Below, one piece after another: positions 1-5,823 of a stretch of 5,829 nucleotides of DNA. The position numbers and the translations under genes are program-made. Origin of the DNA: Jatrophihabitans sp. (GTDB taxonomy: Bacteria > Actinomycetota > Actinomycetes > Mycobacteriales > Jatrophihabitantaceae); NCBI GenBank assembly GCA_004299665.1, contig SCQZ01000003.1, forward strand, positions 1 through 5,829, in the 5' to 3' direction. Under the pieces are notes generated by a model. That model made no database searches. It had not been told where the DNA came from and saw nothing but the letters and a program-made list of their open reading frames with translations. The number at the start of each line of letters is the position of its first letter. The first letter of the stretch is position 1.

Positions 1-2
1 GC

Positions 3-779
<777 letters not shown>

Positions 780-802
780 CGCACACCTCCCGCGCTGCCC
801 TC

Positions 803-825
803 CGGTACCCCTAGAGTGGGGACCG
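803..825 (+). terminator. Terminator-like hairpin after sigA
   Basis: CCCC (808-811) and GGGG (818-821) flank a six-base loop, TAGAGT. The stem continues with CGGT (803-806) against ACCG (822-825), leaving one bulged A at 807. There is no T-tract, which is common in high-GC actinobacteria. It lies 24 bases after the sigA stop and 34 before the ECF start, so it could end or attenuate sigA readthrough. The loop TAGAGT also fits a TAnnnT -10 hexamer, and no convincing -35 is seen, so the site could instead be part of the ECF promoter. Confidence 0.35.
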
Positions 826-848
826 CGGGGTCCGGGCAGTAGCCGACC

Positions 849-854
849 AGGAAG
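849..854 (+). promoter_or_regulatory. Ribosome binding site of the ECF sigma gene
   Basis: AGGAAG stands four bases before GTG at 859. It fixes the start just before the conserved sigma domain. No other in-frame start with a comparable site is seen between the sigA stop and this point. The spacing is somewhat short. Confidence 0.6.
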
Positions 855-858
855 TGCC

Positions 859-1476
859 GTGCCGACCGATCCACCCTCGTCCGACGATGCGCTCGACCTC
901 GACCTGTGTGCCGTGCAGGCCGGGGACGAGGCCGCGTTCGGCCGGCTCTTCCGTGCCGTCCAGCCGGGTCTGGTGCGCTACCTGAGCGCCCTCGTCGGCT
1001 CCGACGCCCCGGACGTGGCCGGCGAGACCTGGCTGCAGGTGTGCCGGGACCTCGCGCGCTTCAGCGGCGACGTCGACGGGTTCCGCGGCTGGGTGGCGCG
1101 GATCGGCCGCAACCGCGCGCTGGACCACGCCCGGACCGCCCGGCGCCGGCCCGAGACCGCCGCCCTCGACGACCTGCTCACGCTCCCCGCCGCCGACACG
1201 ACCGACGACCTCGCGCTGCAGCGGCTGACCACCGAGGCCGCGGTGGCGGCGATCGCCGCGCTGCCCCGCGACCAGGCGGAGGCGGTGCTGCTGCGGGTCG
1301 TCATGGGGCTCGACGCCACCGCCGCGGCCCGCGTCCTCGGCAAGCGGCCCGGCGCGGTGCGCACCGCGGCCCACCGCGGGCTGCGCTCGCTGCAGCGGCG
1401 ACTGTCCGCAGCGCCGACGGCCGCCGAGGCCGGGTGTAACACCTACGGGGTCGTGAACGCTGACGAGGTGAGATGA
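859..1476 (+). CDS. ECF-type (group 4) RNA polymerase sigma factor
   Basis: A 205-residue sigma factor, normal length for the extracytoplasmic-function type, starting at GTG after AGGAAG. Region 2 spans about residues 19-99: AGDEAAF, then PGLVRYL, the DVAGETWLQV helix (the D..Q-type core-binding motif in its actinobacterial ET form), and FRGWVARIGRNRALDHAR followed by RRRP, the -10-reading part. Region 4 spans about 125-183: LPRDQAEAVLLRVVMGL, then the turn and recognition helix (GKRPGAVRTAAHRGLRSL). Region 3 is absent, as expected. The basic DNA-contacting residues are intact, so it should be an active factor, probably recruiting polymerase to a small set of promoters. It overlaps the next gene by ATGA, implying translational coupling with that membrane protein, its likely controller. 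No obvious autoregulated ECF promoter is visible upstream. Targets and signal are unknown. Confidence 0.93.
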   Translation: MPTDPPSSDDALDLDLCAVQAGDEAAFGRLFRAVQPGLVRYLSALVGSDAPDVAGETWLQVCRDLARFSGDVDGFRGWVARIGRNRALDHARTARRRPETAALDDLLTLPAADTTDDLALQRLTTEAAVAAIAALPRDQAEAVLLRVVMGLDATAAARVLGKRPGAVRTAAHRGLRSLQRRLSAAPTAAEAGCNTYGVVNADEVR

Positions 1477-2243
1477 GCCGAACCGGAAAGCCACGGATCA
1501 CCCACGCCGACGCCGAGCGCCTGCTCGCGACCGGCGAGGGTCCTGCCGCGCTGTCCGCCCTGCTCGCCGCCGCCGCCTCCCCCCCGTCGGCGGCCGCGTT
1601 ACCGGGCGAGGCGCAGGTCTTGGCCGCTTTCCGGTCGGCTCATCTCGCCCCCGTTCCCGCCACGAGGAGTCCGAGCATGTGGAAGTCCGCACTCACCAAG
1701 GCCGCCGCCGCCAAGGTCGCCGCCGCCGCCGCCGTCGCGACCGCCGCGACCGGTGGCATCGCGCTGGCCGCGGCGACCGGAACGCTGCCCTTCCACACGC
1801 CACAGCACCCCGCGGCGGCGACCGTCGCCGAACACAGCGACGCGCCACCGTCGGCCTCCGCCTCGGCAAGCGCGAGCGTCGCGAGCAGCGAGGCCGACGC
1901 CACCGAACCGGCCCGCCCGAGCAATGTGCCCGCCGGTACGCCGTCGCCGTCGCTGCAGGGGCTGTGCCACGCCTTCCGGGCCGGCGCGATGTCCCACGGC
2001 GACGTCGCGGAGAATCCCGCCTTCCGGGTGCTGATCACCGCCGCCGGTGGGAAGGACGGCGTCGCGGCGTACTGCACGAAGGTGCTCGGCCCGGCCCCGA
2101 CGCACCCGCGGGAGCACCGCTCGGACCTGCCGGAACCCTCGAACGGGCCGGATGCCTCGGACGTGACGACGCGCCCCGACGAGCAGGTGGGCCCGCCCGC
2201 GGACCGTCCGTCGCCCGCGCCCACCCCGTCCGGGCGTCCCTGA
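1473..2243 (+). CDS. Single-pass membrane protein, probable anti-sigma or partner of the ECF factor, with extracytoplasmic two-cysteine segment
   Basis: A 256-residue protein whose ATG overlaps the ECF stop (ATGA), so the pair is one coupled operon. Residues 1-68 are a predicted cytoplasmic part (ADAERLLATG, then VLAAFRSA at 49-56). One Ala-rich transmembrane helix lies at about 79-101 and ends GGIALAAATGTLP. Next come an Ala/Ser/Pro linker (about 112-160), then a compact segment with LCHAF (Cys165), ENPAFRVLITAAGG and AAYCTKVLG (Cys201), and a Pro/Asp-rich tail. The two cysteines face outside and could form a disulfide or redox-sensitive pair. I recall this Cys segment beside other actinobacterial ECF genes, but no function for it. 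The zinc-binding anti-sigma motif (H...C..C) is absent, so it is not a ZAS-type anti-sigma factor. The anti-sigma role is inferred from coupling and topology. A second, well-placed start lies at 1677. Confidence 0.85.
   Translation: MSRTGKPRITHADAERLLATGEGPAALSALLAAAASPPSAAALPGEAQVLAAFRSAHLAPVPATRSPSMWKSALTKAAAAKVAAAAAVATAATGGIALAAATGTLPFHTPQHPAAATVAEHSDAPPSASASASASVASSEADATEPARPSNVPAGTPSPSLQGLCHAFRAGAMSHGDVAENPAFRVLITAAGGKDGVAAYCTKVLGPAPTHPREHRSDLPEPSNGPDASDVTTRPDEQVGPPADRPSPAPTPSGRP
1664..1679 (+). promoter_or_regulatory. Internal Shine-Dalgarno and in-frame ATG inside the membrane-partner gene
   Basis: GAGGAG (1664-1669) stands seven bases before ATG at 1677-1679, in frame with the gene that starts at 1473. 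Initiation here would give a 188-residue form beginning MWKSALTK, immediately before the transmembrane helix, without the first 68 residues. The site is stronger and better spaced than the GAGG placed four bases before the 1473 start. The 1473 start remains the main call because of the ATGA overlap and the conserved AAFR segment upstream of 1677. Confidence 0.45.
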
Positions 2244-2262
2244 CCGCGCGGCACACGCCCGC

Positions 2263-2277
2263 CGGGCAGCGCGCCCG
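2263..2277. terminator. Weak hairpin in the convergent intergenic gap
   Basis: CGGGC (2263-2267) and GCCCG (2273-2277) form a 5-bp stem with a 5-base loop inside the 62-base gap between the two convergent gene sets. There is no T-tract on either strand. A shared terminator is expected here and this is the best candidate, but in such GC-rich DNA a stem this short can arise by chance. Confidence 0.25.
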
Positions 2278-2305
2278 CCGATCACGGTAGCTGCGCCGGC
2301 GGACC

Positions 2306-3592
2306 CTAGCGGCCGCGCCGGCGCGGTGCGGTCGGGACGCGCCCGCGCCGCGGCGCCGCGACGGGGGCTGCGTTGCCGGCTGTGCTCGTTCCTGCGACTG
2401 GCCGGCCCGACGGGACCGTGGTCGAGGCGGCGTGGGTGTTCGGCCCGGAGGGATGCGCCGGATGCGTCGGATGAGCCGGGTGGGTCGGGTGCCCACCGGG
2501 CGACGACCCCGGGGCAGGGCTAGGGGCAGGGCTAGGGGCAGGGCTCGGGGACGGGCTCGGGGACGGGCTCGGAGCCGGGCTCGGCGTCGGTGCCGGCGGT
2601 GGTGCCGCGGCGGTGCTCGGGGACGCGCCGGGCACGGAGGGGGTGGTCGGACCGGACGGCGGCACCGGGCTGGTCCGCCCCGCCTGGCCGGGGGAGGTCG
2701 CGGCCGGCGTCAGGTGCCGGGCCGGGGCGTGGCGTACCGCGCTCGCCGGGCCGGGCAGATCGGTGGGCCGCGCCGTCCCGGGCAGGTGCCCGCCGCCCGG
2801 CGCGGGCGCGTCCAGCCAGTGGTGGGCAACGCCCTGCAGCGGACCGGGCAGGTTGCCGGTGTACGCCGCGGCGGCGACCCCGCCGATCCCGATCGTCGCC
2901 GCCGCCGCTATCGCCACGACCTTGCCGAGCGCAGGGACCGCGGAGATCCGCGCGGGCACCGCGGCCCGGAACGCGGCGGCAACCGCCGGCCAGTCAGCGA
3001 GTTCGGCCTCGGTGAGCGGCGCCGCCAGGGCGGACAACAGCAGCGGGCCCGGTGCCGCGGGCTCGGGCAGCGGCTCCAGCGGGAGGCCGCGGTCGACGCG
3101 CTCGCGCAACGCCGGGTTCCTCGCCACCGCGGCGGCCATCCCGGTGCCGAGGCGCACCGCGGTCGCGACATCGGCGCCGGGCAGCCCGGTCACGGCCGCG
3201 ATCTGCGGGACGGTCAGATCCGCGGCGTAGCGCAGCACGACGGCCTCGCCGAGGTGCGGGGGCAGCGCCGCGAGCGACCGCAACACCGCGGACGTCATCA
3301 GTTCGGCCACCCGGGAGTCCGGCCCGGGGCGGCAGGCGTGGAAGGTCCCGCGCGCGGTGGCACGCGCCGTCCGGTACAGCGCGACCCGCCAGGTCGCGTA
3401 GCTGCCCGAGGAGCGCGGCAACGCCTCCAGCACCTCGCCCCAGACCCGCGTGGCGGCCTCGGCGTACGCCGACGGGGCGATCACGCGAAGGTATCGGACC
3501 AGGCCGGGGTGCACCCCGCGCCACAGCGACTCGAACGCCCGTTCGTCGCCTGCGCGTGCGGAGGACAGTAGCCGCGGCACCCCCGTGGTCAC
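2306..3592 (-). CDS. ECF-sigma-like domain fused to a transmembrane helix and a Pro/Ser/His-rich extracytoplasmic tail
   Basis: A 428-residue protein if started at GTG 3592, chosen because the sigma homology begins just after it and GAGAGTGGGGG precedes it; TTG at 3643 would add 17 residues. Residues 12-160 resemble an ECF factor: AGDERAF, PGLVRYL, then LAALPPHLGEAVVLRYAADL and a turn-helix. The parts that read DNA look eroded: RTARATARGTFHACRPGP replaces the Arg-rich end of region 2, and PGADVATAVRLG lacks the usual basic recognition helix. After AAFRAA (206-211) comes one transmembrane helix (about 222-245, ending GGVAAAAYTGNLP), then about 180 outer residues: Pro-Ser and Pro-Ala repeats (about 338-361), a His-Pro run (368-381) and a basic end (RRRGR). 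It looks like a fused, diverged relative of the convergent ECF and membrane-partner pair. It could be a tethered sigma factor, a decoy or a sensor; the function is unknown. Confidence 0.85.
   Translation of the reverse strand: MTTGVPRLLSSARAGDERAFESLWRGVHPGLVRYLRVIAPSAYAEAATRVWGEVLEALPRSSGSYATWRVALYRTARATARGTFHACRPGPDSRVAELMTSAVLRSLAALPPHLGEAVVLRYAADLTVPQIAAVTGLPGADVATAVRLGTGMAAAVARNPALRERVDRGLPLEPLPEPAAPGPLLLSALAAPLTEAELADWPAVAAAFRAAVPARISAVPALGKVVAIAAAATIGIGGVAAAAYTGNLPGPLQGVAHHWLDAPAPGGGHLPGTARPTDLPGPASAVRHAPARHLTPAATSPGQAGRTSPVPPSGPTTPSVPGASPSTAAAPPPAPTPSPAPSPSPSPSPSPAPSPAPSPAPGSSPGGHPTHPAHPTHPAHPSGPNTHAASTTVPSGRPVAGTSTAGNAAPVAAPRRGRVPTAPRRRGR
2450..2491 (-). repeat. His-Pro repeat in the outer tail of the sigma-membrane fusion
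   Basis: These codons give HPTHPAHPTHPAHP, a six-residue unit (HPTHPA) repeated twice with a partial third copy, or an HP-x triplet read five times. Another His follows in NTHAAS. The run lies in the predicted extracytoplasmic tail. Clustered histidines can bind metal ions or act as a pH-sensitive patch; either role here is inference. Confidence 0.75.
2511..2582 (-). repeat. 12-bp tandem repeat encoding Pro-Ser and Pro-Ala units
   Basis: Six successive 12-base units are visible on the + strand: GGGGCAGGGCTA twice, GGGGCAGGGCTC, GGGGACGGGCTC twice, then a diverged GGAGCCGGGCTC. On the coding strand they specify alternating Pro-Ser and Pro-Ala. Every unit is a multiple of three, so copy-number change would keep the frame. 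Such Pro-rich stretches commonly act as stiff spacers across the cell wall, and the tract is a likely site of length variation between strains. Confidence 0.85.
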
Positions 3593-3610
3593 GCCCCCAC
3601 TCTCGCAAGG

Positions 3611-3625
3611 CGGGCGGTCCGCCCG
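3611..3625. other. Perfect 15-bp inverted repeat upstream of the sigma-membrane fusion gene
   Basis: CGGGCGG, a central T, and CCGCCCG form a perfect palindrome 18 bases upstream of the preferred GTG start (3592) and 25 bases after the stop of the zinc-ribbon gene. In leftward RNA it can fold as a 5- or 6-bp GC stem. It could be an intercistronic terminator or attenuator, or an operator. If translation began at TTG 3643 it would be coding, which is one reason to prefer 3592. Confidence 0.35.
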
Positions 3626-3645
3626 TGTCGGGCGAACGGTCAATT

Positions 3646-3658
3646 AACGCTCAGCGTT
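3646..3658. other. Inverted repeat centred on the stop codon of the zinc-ribbon gene
   Basis: AACGCT, C, AGCGTT is a perfect 13-bp inverted repeat. On the leftward transcript it is a 5-bp stem (AACGC/GCGTT) with the stop codon TGA as the loop, followed by AATT. This may be a weak terminator or may protect the 3' end of the zinc-ribbon message. The stem is short and could be chance. Confidence 0.3.
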
Positions 3659-3878
3659 CGTCGAGGCTCGCCGTCGCCGGTACCTCGGCCAGCCGCGCGG
3701 ACTCGTCGTGGATGCAGGTCGCGACCTCGCGCAGCGCCACCCGGTTCTCGTTCCAGTGGTGGGCGCAGAAGAGCAATTCCGACCCCGTAGGCATCACGGC
3801 ACGCACGTAGGCCTGCGCGCCGCACCGGTCACAGCGGTCGGCTGCGGTCAACGCGCTCGCCGCGATCGTGGGGGTCAC
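3651..3878 (-). CDS. Small zinc-ribbon-like protein, DUF7455 type
   Basis: A 75-residue protein starting at GTG 3878, placed by a strong GAGGAGGT eight bases upstream. An in-frame start further upstream (near 3980) would add 34 residues unlike the family and without such a site. The core is ADRCDRCGAQAYVRAVM, then ELLFCAHH: Cys16-x2-Cys19 and Cys38-x-His40 form a probable zinc-binding knuckle pair. The acidic C-terminal part (VALREVATCIHDESARLAEV) is probably helical. I recognise it as the small family annotated DUF7455, which from memory often sits near the principal sigma gene in actinomycetes; no biochemical role is known to me. It is leftward, downstream of the helicase, with a 243-base gap that probably holds its own promoter. 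Identification is firm; the function is unknown. Confidence 0.9.
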   Translation of the reverse strand: MTPTIAASALTAADRCDRCGAQAYVRAVMPTGSELLFCAHHWNENRVALREVATCIHDESARLAEVPATASLDER

Positions 3879-3886
3879 GGTCTTGC

Positions 3887-3894
3887 ACCTCCTC
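3887..3894 (-). promoter_or_regulatory. Strong ribosome binding site of the zinc-ribbon gene
   Basis: Reading leftward, GAGGAGGT is followed by an eight-base spacer and GTG at 3878. It is close to the ideal anti-16S match and decides the short 75-residue form over an upstream in-frame start. Confidence 0.8.
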
Positions 3895-3950
3895 GCGTTC
3901 CGGGCCGGAGCCCGTACATCCATCGTTCCCCGGCGCTCGTTCCTACGTAA

Positions 3951-3964
3951 CCACCGTTCGGTGG
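3951..3964. promoter_or_regulatory. Perfect 14-bp palindrome upstream of the zinc-ribbon gene, possible operator
   Basis: CCACCG, TT, CGGTGG is a perfect inverted repeat with a two-base centre, 73 bases upstream of the zinc-ribbon start and 157 bases after the helicase stop. A 2-base loop is poor for an RNA hairpin, so a dimeric DNA-binding protein site is the better reading. On the leftward strand it is followed at once by TTACGTAGG, a poor -10 candidate. I cannot name a regulator. Confidence 0.3.
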
Positions 3965-4039
3965 ACATCGGCGGCGACACCCCGGGGTCGTTGTGCAGTT
4001 GGTCCTGTACCGCTGTCGTTCTGAGATCGGCAGCGGGCG

Positions 4040-4054
4040 CGGCTTCCGTAGCCG
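4040..4054 (-). terminator. Weak hairpin downstream of the helicase gene
   Basis: On the leftward strand CGGCT, a five-base loop ACGGA, and AGCCG form a short stem 68 bases after the helicase stop. There is no T-tract. It is the clearest hairpin in the 243-base gap between helicase and zinc-ribbon gene, but a 5-bp stem is weak evidence for a terminator. Confidence 0.2.
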
Positions 4055-4121
4055 TTCACCCGGTGCAACGACGCGCCGGCACGCCCGATTCCCCGTTCGC
4101 TCTCGGCGAGATCGGCGCCAC

Positions 4122-5816
4122 TCACCCGATCCACGACAGCAGCGCGTCCCGGCGGCGCTCGAGGATGTCGGCGCTCGCCGCCGCCGAGGCGGGCCCGGGC
4201 ACGGCGCGGCGCAGCCGGGCATGGACCTGGGCGTGCGGGGTGCCCTCGCGCGCGGCGAGCACCGCGACCAGGCGGCTCAGGTCGCGGCGCAGCGTGGCCC
4301 CGGCCCGCCACGCCGTGCCCTGGGCGGACGGCACCGTCGCGGCGACGACACTCGCCCGCTGGCGGGCGTGCGTGTCCCGGCGGGCCAGCAGGGCGGCCGT
4401 CTGCTCGGCGGTGAGGATCCCCGGCAACCCCAGGAAGTCCTCGTCCTGTGCACTCAACGCGGCGGGGGCGGCGACCACGGCCCGGCCGCCGTGCAGCACG
4501 TGCGCGAACGCCGCATCGGCGTCGAGCGCCTCGATCGGATCGCGATCGCCCGGTACGGGTTCGGGACGTTCCACGTCGAGCAGGCCGTCCCCGGCGGCCG
4601 GCGGCGGGATCACGTGGTTGCGCTCCTGCTCGATCTCGGCGGCGAGTGCCAGCAGCGGCCGCACCGCCGGCAGGAAGACGGTTGCGGTCTCGGCGCGACC
4701 GCGCGCCCGCACGACGCGGCCCACGCCCTGCGCGAAGAACAGCGGCGTGCGGTAGGCGGTCATCCAGGCCAGGCATATCGCCCGCGGGATGTCGACTCCC
4801 TCCGACACCATCCGGACGCAGACGGCCAGGCGCTGCGTCCCGGACGCGAACTGCTCGATCCGCCGGCCGGCGAGCGGGTCATCGGACACGATCACCACCG
4901 GTGGTTCGCCGGTGACGTGCTCGGCGATCGTCGCGTACGCGCGCGCGTCCTGCTGGTCGCCGGCCAGCACCAGCCCGCCGGCGTCATGGATGCCCGCCGC
5001 CCGCAAGGCGGTGATCCGCTCGTCCATCGCGGCGAGCACGTGCGGCACCCAGCGGCCCCTCGGGTTCAGCGCGGTGCGCCATGCGGTGGTCTCGGTGCGC
5101 TTCGTCGCGGACTGCGACAGGGACGCGGCGATCACCTCGCCCGCGCTGTTGCGCCACCGCGACGTGCCGGTGTAGGCCGCGAACACGACCGGCCGCACCA
5201 CGCCGTCCCGGAGCGCGTCGCGGTACCCGTAGCCGAAGTCGGCGCTGCTGCGGTACCCGCCGTCGCCGTCCTGCTCGTACCGCACGAACGGGATGCGCTC
5301 GTCCGCACGGGTGCGAAACGGCGTCCCGGTCAGGCACACCCGCCGCGCCGCGCGGTCGAACGCCGCGGCGACCGCCTCGCCCCACGACAGGCCGTCGCCG
5401 GCGTGGTGCACCTCGTCCAGGATCACCAGGGTGCGGCGCGAGGTGGCGCGGGCGGCGTGCAGCGCGGCCTTGGCCGCGACCTGGGCGTAGGTGGTGACGT
5501 ACCCGGTGAGGTCCGGGCGTACCGGCCCGGTCGCGTTGGACAGCGCCCCGTCCAGCCCGATGCCCAACCGGGCGGCGGCATCGGCCCACTGGGTGCGCAG
5601 GTGATCCGTGGGGCACACCACGATCACACGGTCGACGGCGCGGCGCTCCAGCAACCGCCCGGCGAGCGTCAGCGCGAAGGTCGTCTTGCCGGCGCCGGGT
5701 GTCGCGGTGACCAGGAAGTCGCGCCGCGGCTCGGCATCATAGGCCCGCAGCGCCGCGACCTGCCACGCCCGCAGCCGGGGTGCGGCCGGGCCGGGCAGCG
5801 GGCGCGGCTGGGCCAC
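4122..5816 (-). CDS. Superfamily 2 DEAD/DEAH-box type helicase
   Basis: A 564-residue, ATP-dependent nucleic-acid helicase or translocase with all the usual motifs: RAWQ (16-19), Walker A ATPGAGKTT (38-46), motif Ia CPTDHLRTQW (68-77), Walker B DEVHH (134-138), motif III TGTPFR (163-168), then in the second RecA-like domain VLAGDQQDARAY (283-294), VRMVSEGVDIPR (334-345) and the arginine-finger motif QGVGRVVR (363-370). The order resembles the XPB/type III restriction helicase branch more than RNA DEAD-box proteins. About 165 C-terminal residues after the core carry no motif I recognise. GTG 5816 is set by GGAGGA seven bases upstream. I recall close relatives as stand-alone genes in many actinomycetes, with no established role; DNA repair or transcription-linked remodelling is possible. 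No nuclease, methylase or other defence partner is visible next to it. Confidence 0.93.
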   Translation of the reverse strand: MAQPRPLPGPAAPRLRAWQVAALRAYDAEPRRDFLVTATPGAGKTTFALTLAGRLLERRAVDRVIVVCPTDHLRTQWADAAARLGIGLDGALSNATGPVRPDLTGYVTTYAQVAAKAALHAARATSRRTLVILDEVHHAGDGLSWGEAVAAAFDRAARRVCLTGTPFRTRADERIPFVRYEQDGDGGYRSSADFGYGYRDALRDGVVRPVVFAAYTGTSRWRNSAGEVIAASLSQSATKRTETTAWRTALNPRGRWVPHVLAAMDERITALRAAGIHDAGGLVLAGDQQDARAYATIAEHVTGEPPVVIVSDDPLAGRRIEQFASGTQRLAVCVRMVSEGVDIPRAICLAWMTAYRTPLFFAQGVGRVVRARGRAETATVFLPAVRPLLALAAEIEQERNHVIPPPAAGDGLLDVERPEPVPGDRDPIEALDADAAFAHVLHGGRAVVAAPAALSAQDEDFLGLPGILTAEQTAALLARRDTHARQRASVVAATVPSAQGTAWRAGATLRRDLSRLVAVLAAREGTPHAQVHARLRRAVPGPASAAASADILERRRDALLSWIG

Positions 5817-5823
5817 AGGTGCG

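Noticed and set aside
1599..2285. Leftward open frames opposite the membrane-partner gene
   Set aside because: Arg/Gly/Ala-rich products with no domain or start signal; the rightward frame has the membrane helix, the Cys segment and operon overlap.
2511..2582. CRISPR-like or intergenic regulatory repeat
   Set aside because: The 12-bp units are contiguous with no spacers, keep the reading frame and encode a Pro-Ser tract of the fusion protein.
2432..3571. Long rightward open frame opposite the sigma-membrane fusion
   Set aside because: Its Arg/Gly-rich product has no motif and is the antisense of a convincing coding region; such frames are common in GC-rich DNA.
3593..3643. TTG start at 3643 for the fusion gene
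   Set aside because: It would make a 15-bp palindrome coding and add 17 residues unlike the start of ECF factors; GTG 3592 sits just before the sigma homology.
3879..3980. Longer 109-residue form of the zinc-ribbon protein
   Set aside because: The added 34 residues are Arg-rich and without resemblance to the family, and GAGGAGGT directs the GTG at 3878.
3979..3988. ACCCCGGGGT palindrome in the helicase/zinc-ribbon gap
   Set aside because: Ten bases with no loop; expected by chance in such GC-rich DNA and unsupported by any adjacent promoter element.
3868..4755. Rightward open frame across the helicase end and the intergenic gap
   Set aside because: Low-complexity Ser/Arg/Ala product, mostly antisense to the helicase; no ribosome binding site or family resemblance.
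4122..5816. Helicase as part of a phage-defence or restriction system
   Set aside because: No nuclease, methylase or other defence gene lies beside it in the window, and I recall close relatives as stand-alone genes in many actinomycetes.
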